Positions 22,288-35,040 of a DNA stretch of 64,000 bases are shown piece by piece (position 1 is the first letter of the stretch; the number at the start of each line of letters is the position of its first letter). Made by a program: the position numbers and the translations under genes. Where the stretch lies: contig JAIUCV010000019.1 of assembly GCA_026724425.1 (NCBI GenBank), positions 9,009,141 to 9,073,140 on the forward strand, in the 5' to 3' direction. Origin of the DNA: Erythrophleum ivorense (taxonomy: Eukaryota > Streptophyta > Magnoliopsida > Fabales > Fabaceae). The notes beneath the pieces are model-generated. The model saw only the letters and a program-made list of their open reading frames with translations. It ran no database searches and was not told the DNA's origin.

Positions 22288-25023
22288 TGTAATGTCCAGT
22301 CTTGTAAAAACGATGAAAATGCATATGTTTTCAAAGTAGGTCCTTTGGAATGAATTGGTTAAAGTCCAAAAAATTTAGAATAATGATCTAGACATTAAGT
22401 AATGAATTTAGGAGGCCAAAGGTATCCTAAAACAAATGCTAAAATAACCAGATGAAAATTAATGAAATTACTACATAACGTAATGATATTTTCGTAATTT
22501 TGAGTAAATTTTAGAATGCTCACAGGAGGGCTTTTTAAATGGAAAATTTGAGTTCTCCAAGATTCTCAGAGGCCCTGAAAACTATAGGAAGCCCCAGGAT
22601 AGTTAAAACCCTTCCGGTGTACGTTTTCTGATATTTATTGATTTGAACTTTAACCCTTTCATTCAGGAAGATTTTAGCTCCAATTTGAGTGATTCCAAAG
22701 GCATTTTATAAGATTGAGGACCTAAATTTTATGATAAAAAATACAATTCTCAAAAAGGAGATAAAACGATCTAGAAACGAAAATGCCAAGTTGAAGGGGC
22801 CTAAATGATATTTTTGGAAACAACTTGTAAAACCTACCTATATATATCCTATGCCTTACTCTTCTCCTCATTTAGTCAATTTCATTTCTGCCCTAAACCA
22901 GAGAAAGAAGCAAGGGAATGAGGTGCACAAGGGAGAAGAGAAAGGGAGAAGAAAAAGCAAGAGAAAGGTATAGATTTTCATAGTTTTTCTTAGCTTCTCT
23001 TTAGCAAACTTCTTCTCTTCTTTCCCATGGTATTATTGAAGCTTTTGGATCTGTTTTGAGGTCAAACCTAAAAGGGAAATTTTGAGTTTGAGGAGAAGAA
23101 GCCAAGCAAAGAGAAGAATAAGCAAAGGAAGCTAAGAAACCAAGGTAATTTGTTATACTTCAAGCTTGATTCTTTTGTTCCTTCTCTTGTGAATTTTGAC
23201 CTATATAAGACCAGCCATAAAATATTGAATTTCTAGCCAAACCAAGAGTGTAATTAGCTTCCATATTGTATGCTAGGCCAAAGGAATCAAGTTCCACCTT
23301 CTTGTAAGTGTGTGGCCGAAGGAGAGGAACCAAGTTCAAGGAGAAAAATGTGCTTGTGTAACCAAGGTAGCTCTCTCTTCTTTCTCTCATGCATGAATGA
23401 ATGTTTATCTTGTCTTTGAATGTGTGTTTTAGGCCATGTAATATGTTTTAACATGTATCTATATGCCATGGTACCATGATATTATGTTATGCATTCAAAT
23501 GATGCTTTGTGACATTGCATTAGTTTGTTTGAGTGTGGTAAAGCCAAAAGTCCCCTAGCAATGGTGAGGATGAGCCAAGAACCCTCAAGAATGGGTGAGA
23601 CAAGCTAAAAGTCTCCTAATAGTGAGGCTTAGTCAAGAACCCTTTTAGAACATAGGTGAGATAAGTCTAAAATTCCTAAAGAGAATGGGTGAGGCTAAAC
23701 TACTTTCTTGATAAGTCTATGTATGTTTACATTACTTCTTGAATGCTAAGAATGTTCCATGAATGATTATGAAAGCCATGATGTCCATGCATGCATTTTT
23801 AAACTTGGATTTGCATTCTTTATGTATGGTAGAAAGGGAGAAGAGCTATTGGGATTCCTAGAATCCCATCCCTTCCTTCCCATGTGCCTAATATGTCTAT
23901 ATGGATCAAGTGAGCCAAGGAATAAAAGCCATTAAGCATAAAGGAAAGAGATTGACAACAAAGTGTGTGATTTTGTCCATTTTATTGTCATATGGGTGGC
24001 ACATGATATAATCCAATGTTGTATATGATATATGAATTTATGAACATATGTAATTACATGAATACTTGATGTATGTATGAGAATTGATGCTATGTGGATC
24101 TTGTAGCCACTTTTTGACATTGAATGGCAAGATGAAACATATGTATTCTTATGTATGCCTTAGGGTGAGAGTGTGAATTTATGAAATATGGGTTTATGCA
24201 CCTTTGAGACATGTTTAATAGACCATTTTGGTGCTTTCTCACGTGCTCATGTGGCCGTGAAAGTCTTGGGAGCAAATTTGGATCTCTTGAGACCCTTTAA
24301 GAAGCTTAAATAGACCATTTTGCAACCTTATGGCACATTCTGACTAAATGAATGAATTTAGCTATAAAATTTGGCATGCATATGGTTACTGTTTATATAG
24401 TTAGTTTCTTCTCCTATGTCATTTGAGGATGGCATCTGATGCTCATGAAATTTTACAGGCATATACTAGACATGATAAGCTTTCTATGTCCATTGAGATC
24501 ACCCCAATTGAATGTTTGATCAGGGAGATATGAAATTTTAAAGTTTTATGATAGTATTAGTATTGTCAAGCGACCTTAGTTACTGTTCCATCAATTTTTA
24601 GTAACTAGACGTCCTTGTTTTGGTCTGGACTTATTTTTAGAATAAATTAAACATCTATAGATTTCTAAAATAGTATAGTGTACTTGGTTTTGATGTTTTT
24701 AGAATTAGGTATGCTTTTTCAAAATTCATGATAGAAAGTTGGCACCTTAACCTGAGGCTACACATGCAATTTTTGTGTATATAGTTCATGAGCTTGAGTT
24801 ATTAGCCACTTCTTGAGATGGTTGAGTTGTATGTGTGTATTTAAATATGAGAATGAGATGGATGACTTCATATGATCCATAGGACATGAAACAAAAATTT
24901 TATCCATGATGCAATGCAAAAAAAAATCCATTATTTTTATTGTATTTTCCATGAGAAAGTAGCTTAGCCAATGCAAATGAATTTGAAATGAGGTAAGATG
25001 AGCTACATGAGTATGGTGTTACA
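22288..25023 (+). mobile_element. A2: solo LTR of the Tekay-like family
   Basis: A 2736-bp LTR beginning TGTAATGTCC and ending GTATGGTGTTACA, with a near-exact 5-bp target duplication. It aligns with A1 along its length but lacks about 700 bp that A1 has between about 3500 and 4150, and a shorter stretch near 24380. No primer site, coding region or polypurine tract. It lies in the 3' noncoding DNA of E2. Open frames inside it are short and not conserved among copies. Confidence 0.78.
23851..23867 (+). other. Conserved LTR hairpin, A2 copy (GGGATTC / GAATCCC)
   Basis: A perfect 7-bp stem with a 3-base loop. Compared with GAGATTC/GAATCTC in the Tekay LTR, one base pair has changed on both sides (A-T to G-C). 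Confidence 0.6.
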
Positions 25024-25028
25024 CTTAT
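25024..25028. repeat. Right target-site duplication of A2 (CTTAT)
   Basis: Partner of 22283-22287, one base different. Confidence 0.6.
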
Positions 25029-25708
25029 TAATCAAAAGTATCCTAAACAAGGTGGGAAATATTTTTTTTATGGCTAAAGGGGTAAAAAAAGAAAACATAA
25101 AAGGCTAAAAAAAAGAACCAAAAAAAAGGACAAAAAATAGGTGAGATAGCTATTTGGCTCGTCTACAATAAAAGAAAAGAAGAAAAAAATGCCTTAATTG
25201 TCTTTATGAATGCTTATGCAAATGTAGTTTCAATTAAAAATCAAAACAAGTTCTAGAGTGAAAATCATGATAGGCAAATGCTCTCACAAGAAAGAAACAA
25301 TATAAGGCCTAAAATCCTCACAGGTTTAAAACTACCATATGAATCTATTGAAATTAAATTCATTACCAATTTACTTAAATTCTAGAAAACAAGATTGATT
25401 CATAATCATATTGAAATACTTCCAAACTTAAATTGCCTAAACTTGTTTTCTTTAAAAAAAACTAAAAAAATTGCAAGAAAAAAAAAGAAAATAACGGAAT
25501 TCCAAAAAACAAAACAAAAAAGAAAGCAGAACGAATGATTTCTTCCTCCCCCTGGCACACTTAATTTTTACATTGTCTTCAATATAATAGCAATCTGATT
25601 CATCAATTAAAGAGAAGACAAGAAAGGAAAAGAGGAGGGAAAGAAATACAATTAAGTGGTTCAAGTGTATGAAATGTTGTAAAAATGTAGCTCCTTCATT
25701 GTTTGCTC
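25029..25708 (-). other. 3' noncoding region of E2, proximal part
   Basis: AT-rich, with long A runs on the plus strand, between pol and the A2 insertion. No supported coding sequence. Confidence 0.6.
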
Positions 25709-26137
25709 CTAAAATCCCTCATAAAATTGCTTAAGCCTTTGCCCATTTGCCATGAAGCACTTGTTGGTTAATTCATTCACAATCTTAACTGCACCATAAG
25801 GAAAAACATGAGTAACCATAAATGGACTAATCCATCTAGAACATAACTTACTGGGCATTAGCTTTAGGCGAGAATTGTAGAGGAAGGCTTTTTCACCAAC
25901 ATGAAATTCTTTTCTTTCAATCATCTTATTATGCATGACCTTAATTTTCTCCTTGTAAATACTAGAGTTTTTATAGGCTTCTAACCAAATTTCTTCAACT
26001 TCTTGAAGTTGTAATTTTTTTTGAGAACTGGCTTGAAATAGAATCATATTATACTTCTTTACTGTCCAATAGGCTTTATGCTCAACCTCTACTAGTAAGT
26101 GACATGTTTTACCAAAAACTAACCTATAGGGTGACAT
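25709..26137 (-). pseudogene. E2 integrase, C-terminal part
   Basis: A 142-residue stretch starts with MSPYRLVFGK, the end of the integrase core, and runs to the C-terminal DNA-binding part with 'KLCSRWISPFMVTHVFPYGAVKI' and 'GQRLKQFY', where plant Athila pol normally ends. The TAG at 25709 appears to be the natural end of pol. It is separated from the preceding piece (26186-26467) by a short shifted stretch, so the gene is broken. Confidence 0.82.
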
Positions 26138-27075
26138 GCCTATAGGAGTTTTGTAGGCAGTACGGTAAGTGTATCATCCAATCTTTTACTCCTCTCCTTT
26201 TCTATTAGGTTGCACAATTTTCTCCAAAATTTGTTTTATCTCTCTATTTGAAACCTCTGCTTGACTGTTCATTTTTGGATGGTAAGGGGTGGCTATTTTA
26301 TGGAGCACACCATACTTGTGAAGGTGGGCTTGCATGTTTTTGTTACAAAAGTAGGAGCCTTGGTCACTAATGATTGCTTTAAGTATACCGAACCTGCAAA
26401 AAATGTGAGATCTAATAAAGTCCACAACCACAGAAGAGTCATCAGGCCTGGTAGCTTTTGTTACCACTCACTTTGAAACATAATTAATAGCTAAAAGAAT
26501 ATACGTGAAACCCAAAGAAACAGGAAATGGTCCCATGAAGTCAATACCCCAAATATCTCACAAAACAACAATGGTTGTTGAGACATCTCATTCATATGAA
26601 AAATATTACTTGTTTGTTGTCATCAGGTATAGTTCTTATAAAAAGTATATGCATCCCTAAATAAGGTAGGCCAGATTAGTCCAGAATCTAGAACTTTCCT
26701 AGCAGTACGCTGAGGACCAAAATGGCCACCACATGCAAGTGTATGACAAAAATACAAAATAAATGTAAACTTATGGTTAAGAACACATCTCCTAAACTAC
26801 ACATGTGCCACAAGTAAGAGTCATCCCAAATATAATATTTTGCCTCACTCTTAAGTTTATTAATATGGTTCTTTTAAAATAAGCAAGCATTCAGAAGTAA
26901 CTAAGAAATTTACCATATCTATATATTAAGGATCTTTACCATGCAATGAGTACAACTGCTCATCTAAAAAACTATCCCTAATAGTAGATGAATCTGAAGA
27001 GTGAGATATTCTACTTAAATGATTAGTCATAAGATTTTATGTTCCACTCTTATCTCTGATTTCTATGTCAAATTT
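26138..27075 (-). pseudogene. E2 integrase, N-terminal and core part
   Basis: The best-preserved frame is 26186-26467, with the second catalytic Asp in ISDQGSYF and the Glu in NREIKQILEKIV. Upstream to 27075 the zinc-finger part can only be traced in scraps across stops and shifts. The integrase would have inserted the element DNA; this copy cannot. Confidence 0.75.
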
Positions 27076-27357
27076 CTATAGGAGCAACATCCACCTAATG
27101 AGTCTTAGTTTTGTTTTAGGTTTCTTGAGTAGGAACTTTAAAGCTGTATGATCTGAATAAGCAATAACTTTAAAACCAAGCAAATAAGAACAAAACTTAT
27201 CTAAAGCAAAAACAATAGCTAAAAGCTCCTTTTCAGTAGTTGTATAATTAGCCTGAGCCTCATCTATGGTGTGGGATGCATAAGAGATCACATGAGACTT
27301 TTTGTCTATCCTTTGGGAAATAATTGCACCCACAACAAAGTTGGATGCATCACACAT
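27076..27357 (-). pseudogene. E2 RNase H
   Basis: A 93-residue fragment carrying the RNase H core: CDASNFVVGA at the start, TTTEKELLAIVFALDKF, and YSDHTALKFLL. The D, E and D positions are kept. It would degrade the RNA of the RNA-DNA hybrid. Frames on both sides are closed by stops. Confidence 0.82.
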
Positions 27358-28001
27358 TAATTCAAATGAAAATTCCCAATTAGGAAGTTAGATGATAAGT
27401 GGAGTGTTTAGCCTTCTCTTCAACTTATCAAATGCTAATTTGCATGACTCATCAAAATTAAAATCTACATCCTTTTGAAAAAGTCTAGAAAGTGGTAGAG
27501 AAATCTTGCTAAAGTCCTTGATGAATCACCTGTGAAAACTTGCATGGCCAAGAAAAGAACGCACTTGTTGCACATATGTGGGATAAGGTAAAGAAGCAAT
27601 TACATTTACTTTAGCTCTGTCAACTTTAATGCCATTTTTAGAAATCATATGGCTTAAAACAATTCCTTGCTCTACCATAAAATGACATTTTTCAAAATTT
27701 AAAACTAGATTTTTCTTAATGCATCTTTCTAAAACCATTCATAAACTCATTAAACAGTCATTAAAGAAGGTGCCATAAATAGTAAAGTCATCCATAAAAA
27801 CTTTCATATAATGTTCATGGAAATAAGAGAAGATGCTTCCCATACATCGCTGGAATGTACCAGAGCGTTACAAGGTCCAAACAGCATCCTCCTATATGTA
27901 AAGGTACCAAATGGGTAGATAAATGTAGTCTTTTCCTGGTGCTCTGGCGTAATGTGAATCTCTTTCTTTAGGACATCTAGGATCGTGGGATTAAGTCTTC
28001 T
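27358..28001 (-). pseudogene. E2 reverse transcriptase with a large internal deletion
   Basis: The C-terminal half can be read: 'HITPEHQEKTTF' near 27945, then the catalytic FMDDFTIYG box near 27790 with both Asp residues intact, then LVLNFEKCHFMVEQGIVL and VRSFLGHASFHR (27526-27738). Just upstream, 'LKKEI' of the RT N-terminus is joined directly to 'HITPE'. This removes about 100 residues that in E1 run from KKEIIKWL to GYNQI. The junction lies in a shared AGATT, so a microhomology deletion is likely. Stops and a shift follow the deletion. Confidence 0.75.
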
Positions 28002-28553
28002 CTATGGTTGTCTTACTGGTTTGGCCTCTTCTTTTAATAAAATTCTATGCATACACGTGGAAAGGCTAATCCTTGGAATATCTGCCAATGTCCAACCTAT
28101 TGCTTTTTTCTTTTCCCTTAACAATTTTAACAAACTCATTTGATGATCAGGTGGAAGGTTATTTGTTATTATTACTGGTAATTTATTTTCTTCTTCTAAG
28201 AAAGTATATTTGAGATTGTCAGGTAAATGTTTGAGTTTAAGTGTGGGTGGTTGCTGTATGAAAGGTACTAATCTTTGTGAATTTAAATTTATAACAACCT
28301 CCACTTATTTATTTTTCTCAATAGAGGAAATAGTATCAAATAAATTGATAAAATCAGGATGAAAATCAAAAGTAGAATTAGAATCAGAATTAAAAAATGC
28401 ATCAATCTTAGAACAAGCAGTACATTTATTAAGTCCATCATAACATTTTAAACATTGAATTCCATTTATAAATTCAATAATGTTAGGAAATTCAGTATCC
28501 ATGTCCACACAAGTATCAGTAACTAACAAATCTATCATATTTACATCCAACAT
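28002..28553 (-). pseudogene. E2 region between protease and RT
   Basis: Two adjacent frames (28305-28553 and 28002-28304). The second contains 'PPTLKLKHLPDNLKYTFL' and 'KKAIGWTLADIPRISLSTCMHRILLKEEAKP', the conserved linker that leads into RT in Athila pol; E1 has the matching stretch at about 52630-52850. It has no enzymatic role of its own. Confidence 0.78.
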
Positions 28554-29179
28554 GGAGTGTTATTTTGAAAGGTGTTTCATGGCATCAAGAATGTTAAAAT
28601 GAACAACATTGCCACCAAATTCCATTGATAAAGTACCATCATGCACATTAATTATCATTTTAGTAGTTTTCAGAAATGATCTAGCTCAAATTAGTGGTGC
28701 ATGTTCATGTATATTATCATCCTCTATATTCAGAGCATAGAAATTGGTAAGGAAAATTAAATCTTTTACCTTTATTAAAACGTCTTCAAGTACTCCTGTA
28801 GGGTAGGTGTGCTTTTGTTTGCTAACTAAATTACCACTCCTTTAGGCTTCAATTCTCCAATTTGCAAAAAGGAATACATAGACTTAGGCATTATATTAAT
28901 GGAAGCTTCTAAATCTAACATAGTATTATTGAACTACATATTCCCTATTATACAAGGAATGGTGAATATGCTAGGATCTTTGCATTTAGTGGGTATAGCT
29001 AGTTGAATCAAAGCTGATACGTTTTTCCCTATACTAACTTTCTTGTTCCCTTTCAATTTTCTTTTATGTGTACATAGCTCCTTAAAAAACTTTGCATATT
29101 TTGGAATCTGTTTGATTACTTTTAAAAGAGGAATATTTACTTCCACTTTTTTGAACGTCTCTATAATTTCCCTATCCAA
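28554..29179 (-). pseudogene. E2 protease
   Basis: The frame at 28934-29179 carries 'VNIPLLKVIKQIPKYAKFFKELCTHKRKL' and 'IPTKCKDPSIFTIPCIIG', the stretch leading into the Athila aspartic protease. Past a TAG the protease core follows. The active-site DLGAS is DLEAS here, a Gly to Glu change at 28907-28909. The rest to 28554 is broken by stops. An active protease would cut the Gag-Pol polyprotein. Confidence 0.75.
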
Positions 29180-29825
29180 TTCAGCCTCTACGATTTTCTT
29201 AAACTATGTAATTCAGTTGGGGAATGGAAGGGTCTAGTGTATGTGGAATTCTCTCCCTTTTTGTGGTGTTTTTGCTTTGGATTGATGGAGGCTGTTATTT
29301 TTTGTCACTTTCTTTTTCTTGTAGCGCCTCAATTGGAGGTGTGATAGGCCCATTCACATGCTTAACACTCCTTAAAGTAATTGCACTGACATTGCCTCTT
29401 AGGTTGGTCACGGCTTGTAAGGGTAATTGGCCAAAACCTTGACTTTTCATTTCATTGATGTTTGTTGCAAGTTAGCCAATTTGAGTCTTCAAACTCTGGA
29501 TTATTGTCTCTGTTTGTTGCTAGAATTGGATTATATTTGTTATCAACTGTTTTACAATATCTTCTAGACTTAGTTTTGTCTTGTTTATCTATTGCATGAG
29601 TTGTCTCATAGGTTGTTGGTTGCTTATGCCAAGAGCATTGAATTTTTGTTGCTATTGGTTAGACCCATTGCTATATCTCAAATTCAGATGATCTCTCTAT
29701 CTAGGATTGTAAGTTACTACATAAGGGTTGTATCTATTCTGTTGTTGCTATAAAGGTCTACCAGAAAAGATGCTAGCACATGATTTTGTATTATCTTACA
29801 ACTGAGGACACTAATCTGTGGCACG
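29180..29825 (-). pseudogene. E2 gag, C-terminal part
   Basis: Minus-strand gag sequence with many stops. Near 29800 it reads ATD-x-CPQL, the second half of a zinc-knuckle-like motif usual in this gag family. The first half, APLCG, lies at about 45275-45290 on the other side of E3. The two halves were joined before E3 inserted. Confidence 0.65.
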
Positions 29826-32400
29826 TGGAATATCCAGTTCTTCAAAAGTATGAGAAAATGTGAGAGACGTAACATACAGTTCTTCTGTAAACGTACGAAA
29901 TTCACCAGATATAAAGGAAAGTTCCCCCAAATAGAGTGATTTAAGGTCCAATAAAATTAGAACAATATTCTATAACTTAAATAATGAATTTAGGAAGCGA
30001 AGGGTGCTCTAAAATAGAGGCTAAAATAGCCAGATATAATGTAACGAAATAGCTACGAAACGTAATGGCATTTCAATAATTTTAGGAAATTTTTGGAATT
30101 CTCATAGGAGGGCTTTCTAAATAGAAAATTTGAGTTCTCCAGGGTTTTTAAAGGCCCTGAAAACCATGGGAAACCCTTAGATAGTTAAAACCCTTTCGGT
30201 GTACATTTTCTAAGGTCGGTTGACTTGAACTTTGACCGGTTTGTTCAAGAAGGTTTTAGCTCCAAATTGAGTGATTCCAAAAACATTTTATAAGATTGAA
30301 AACCTAATGAAACTAAAATGAAAATACCATAAATGCGGGATGTAAATGTTATTTTTAAAACAATTGTTTCTTGAAACTTCCTTTATAAAAATGTCTTTAC
30401 TTTTGCCCCACTCCTTATAAGTGACTTTTCTGGGCTAAAATAGAACCAAGGGTAGATGAGAATGGCGCATAAGATGAAGGAAAGAAGGAAGAGAGAAACC
30501 TAGCAAAAAGTGTAAGAATTTCATAGTTTTTCATGCTTTCTCCTTCATCAATCTTTTTCTCCTCTTTCTCTCCTTTTTCCTCTTTCTTTCAATGGGTTTG
30601 TTGAAGTTTTTGGGTCTATTTTGAGGGCAAAACAGAGGGGAGATTTTCAAAATTCAAAAGGAGAATCCAAGCAAAGGAAAAAGCATCCAAGAAAGGCTAG
30701 AAATCTAAGGTAATTTGTTACTTCTAAGCTTGAATCTCCTTGTTCTTCCCTTCATTTTGCCTCAAGTATGGACAACTAGGGAGGAATGAAATTTGAACTA
30801 AACTAAGGATGAATCTTAGGAAAATGAGTAAGGAGAACAAGAATATGCAAAGGAAACAATTAAATAACCATTAGATTTCAAGATAGCAAAGTTAGAGTTT
30901 CAAGTGTTCCCTTAAAATTCTATTTTGGTACAAGAGTTCCTAGGCTAAAATGAGTGTTTGGATGAGCTCTAGAGATCCCTAACAAGCTTCTCACATGTAT
31001 CTTCCATTAAGAAAACAAGACAAGCTCACTTGATGTCTCCTTGGTCCATAGCCACAGCCTAGAGAGGTTGGAGCACCAAGGGATAGTTTTAATTTGTTCT
31101 AAGCTTGATTTTGGGTCATATATGATGGAAGAGGATGAGAGGAAGTCTTGAAAAAATTTTAAAAGCCATGGATAGTGAGATGTGGCTTTAGGTTCCATAT
31201 TATGGCTTAAAAAGTAACACCTAGCTAGACTCCTTAAATTAATTGTGTAATGATGCTAAGAGGTTTAAAAGGAGTCAAGAATCACAAATGGATGGAAAGA
31301 AGGGAGCCAAGATGATGTTTTCCCAAGATTTCTTCATTAAGTGTATTATAGAACTATAAAAGAGCTATAAGCACCATCTAGTTTTTAAAATGATTGTGTA
31401 GTCTTAGAAATGATTCCAAGAGTGTAATTGGCTTCCATATGATGTGTCTAGGCCAAGGGAAACAAGTCTTACATCCTTGTGAGTGTGTGACCAAGGGAGA
31501 GGAAGTATTCTTAAAGGGAAATGTGTGCATTTGTAATAAAGATAGCTCTCTCTCCTTTCTTTCATATATGAGTGGATGTTTACCTTGTCTTGAATATGTG
31601 TATGTATGTTTTGAGCTATAAGAAATGTTTTAGCATGCATCTATATGCCATGGTACCATGATGTTACATTATATCTTCAAATAATGCTTTGTGTATTTGC
31701 TTTGGTTTGTTTGAGTGTAGCGAAACTAAGAATCCACTAGTCATGATGACGATGAGCCAATAACCCTTAAGAATGGTTGAGATAAAATCAAAAGTCTTCC
31801 ATGAGTAAGGCCTAGTTCAAAGCCTTTAAGAAAAAGGGTGAGACAAGTCCAAAATCTTTGAAAAGAATGGGTGAAGCTAAACTACTTACTTGGCAAGCCT
31901 ATGTATATTTGGTATGAATTCTTGAAAGCTAGAAATGTTTCATGAATGACTACATCCTTTATGATGTTCATGCATGCATTTTTAGACTTGGATTTGCACT
32001 CTTCATGTATGGTTGAAAGGGAGAAGAGCTATTAGGATTCTTAGAATCTCATTCCTTCCTTCCCACATGTTTAATATGTCTAGGTGGTCCAAGTGAGCCA
32101 AGGAATGGAAGCCACCAAGCCTAGAAGAAGAAGATTGACAATAAAGTGTGGAAATTTGCTATTTTGTAGCCATGTGAGTGGCATATGGTGTAATCCCTTA
32201 TTTTATATGTTATATGACTTCATGAACATATGTAAATATGTAAATATATGATGTATGAATGAGATTTGGTGCCATATGTATGACATAGCATAAATTTGAC
32301 ATTGAATGGCAAGAACTAGTATATGTGCTCTTGTGTATATCTTAGGGTGGATGAATGAGTTTGTGAAATCTGAGTTTGTGTACCTTTGAGACATGTTTAG
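29826..32400 (+). repeat. 5' LTR of E3, first part
   Basis: Begins TGGAATATCC and aligns with the 3' LTR from 41747 up to its 'cctttgagacatgtttag' at about 44355, where it breaks off at 32400. The remaining 900 bp of the LTR is missing apart from the last 21 bp at 37052-37072. It contains the short GTGAGG-type repeats and a hairpin at about 32034-32049. Confidence 0.75.
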
Positions 32401-35040
32401 TGTAACACCATAATTTTCTAGCTTATCTCATGCTATTTCCATACCTTATCCCATGCATTTCATAAGAAGGCAAAAAAATGGCATTAAAATAATGAATTAA
32501 CTTGCGTTGCGTACCAGATAAATTTTTTATTCAGTGTCCTGTGAATCATATGAACTCATTCATCTTATTCTCATATTTAATTATATAAATAAAACTTATA
32601 ACCATCCTAAGAAGTGGCCTAGAACTCGTGCAAATGAAGTGTACACATGAAATTCAATGATGTAGCCTCGAGTTGGAATTTTAGATTACTATCATGAACT
32701 TTGAAAAATCATAACTAATTTCAAAAAAATAAAAATCATACATAATTTACCATTCTAGAAATCTACAGATGTCTAATTTATTTTAAAAATAATTCTAAGC
32801 TACAACAGAGACTGCTAGCTACCAGAAATTGATGAAATAGTACCAGAGGTTGTCTATTGCTACTGGTACTATCCTTCAACTTCAAAAATTCATATCTCCC
32901 TGCTCAGATGTCTGTTTAGGGTGATCATGGTTTCCATGGAAAGATCATTATGTCAACTTTATGCGTATAAAATCTCATGAGCATTGGACATCATTTGTCC
33001 CTAGAATGACACAACCCAAGCTACTTATCAAATGAATAGTATTTGCATCAATTTAGCAGAAAAATGCCAACTTTGAAAAATCATAATTAATTCCACAGAG
33101 CTCTAAATAATCTGGTCTTTAACTTTCCAAAAATATTTTGATGAGATCTATATGCATGCCAAATTTTATGAGCAAAATCGTTCATTTGGTCAGATTTTGA
33201 CATTAGGTTGCATAATGGTTATTTTTGTGTCTCATAAGGGTCTCAAATGGTCCAAAATTGCTTCTAAGACAACCATGGCCACTTGAGTGCATGGAAAAGT
33301 ACTAAAATGGTCTACTAAACTTGTCTCAAAGGTGCACAAACTCATTTCTCAAACTCACTCATCCACATCAAGTTATACACAAGAATGCATACGTCAAGTC
33401 TTGCCATTCCATACCCAAATCATGTTACATTATACATGTTGCACCAAATCTCATTCATGTAGAATGCATTTACATATTTACATGTGCTTATAAGGTCATA
33501 TAACATATACAATAAGGAGATGCATCGTATACCACTCATATGGCTACAAATTGGCATTTTCACACACTTGGTTGTCAATCTTCATTCTCTAGGCTTGGTG
33601 GCTTTTATTCCTTGGCTCACTTGGTCCACCTAGATATGTTAGACATGTGGAGAGAAAGGAATGAGATTCTATGAATCCTAATAGCTCTTTTCCTTTTCAA
33701 TCACACATAAATAATGCAAATCTATGTTTAAAAGTGCATGTATGACTATTATAGAACATGTGAACATTTAAAAAGCATTCTTGGCATTTTAAAAAGTCAT
33801 ACATAGCATGCATAGGTTTACCAAGTAAGTGGATTAGCCTCACCCATTCTCTTCAAGGATTTTGGACTTACTTCACCCTTTTTCTTAAAGGCCTTGAACT
33901 AAGTTTTGCTCTTGGGAGACTTTAAGCTTTATCTCAACCATTCTTAAAGGTTCTTAAATTATCCTCACCATGGTTAGAGGGTTCTTGGCTTCACCATATT
34001 TAAGCAAATCAAAGCAAAGTAACAAGACATCATTTGAATGCATAAAATAACATCATAGTACCATGGCATATAAAATCATGCTAGCACACATTTTCATGGC
34101 TTAACGCATACATACACATATTCAAAGATAAGACAACATTCATCCATGCATGAGAGAAAAGAGAAAGAGCTACCTTTGTTACAAATGCAAACTTTTTCTC
34201 TTGAATTTGGTTACTCTTCCTCGGCTCCACACACACAAGAAGGTGGAGATTATTTCTCTTGGCCTAGATACATCATATGGAAGTTAATTATACTCTTGAA
34301 TCAAAATTTAAAGCCATACATTCACTAGAAAAGCTAGGTAGTTCATATGGCTCTTTTATAATTCCATAATGCACTTAATGAAGCAACTTTAAGAAAACAT
34401 CATCTTGGCTCCAATCTTTCCATCCATTTATGATTCTTGACTCCATTTAAATCTCTTGGAATCATCACACAATCAAATCAAAGAGCCAAGTTAGGTGTTA
34501 CTTCTTTAAGCCATAATATGGAACCTATGATACCATCTCACTATCCATGACTTCTAAAATTTTTTCAAGGCTTCCTCTCATTCTCTTCCATTACATATGA
34601 CTAAAAAAATAAGCTTGGAACAAATTAAAACTATCCTTAGGTGCTCCAACCTCTCTAGGCCATGGTTATGGAGCATGTGAGCACCAAGTAAGTTTGCTTT
34701 GTTTTCTTGATGGAAGATGCATATGAGGAGCCTTCTAGGGATCTCAAGAGCTCATCCAAACACTTATTTAAGCCTAGGAATTGTTGTATCAAATCATATT
34801 TTTGGTGAAACAATTGAAACCTTAACTTTTTCTATCTTAAAATGTAATGGCTATTTGACTGTTTCATTTGCATATTCTTGTTTTCCTCTCTCATTTTCCT
34901 AAAATTCACCCTTGGTTTAGCTAGAAATCCAATCCCTCTTGGCTAGTCTCATAAAGGGTGAAATGGAAAGAAGAGCAAGGAATTAGAAAATCCAAGTGTG
35001 TGGCCAAGAATTTTTGGAAGAAGATATTTAGTTATGAAAT
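32401..35040 (-). mobile_element. A4: inverted LTR of the Tekay-like family (right edge approximate)
   Basis: Starts TGTAACACC, the reverse complement of the family end GGTGTTACA, and runs backwards through the LTR: tail, hairpin at 33663-33679, GTGAGG-type repeats near 33840-34000, leader near 34880-34980. It stops without reaching the LTR start. It is therefore a minus-strand LTR truncated at its 5' end. Together with 29826-32400 it makes a head-to-head inverted repeat of about 2.5 kb per arm. Confidence 0.68.

Noticed and set aside
29821..29825. Target duplication for E3
   Set aside because: GCACG on the left and TTAAC on the right do not match even with one mismatch, so I report none.
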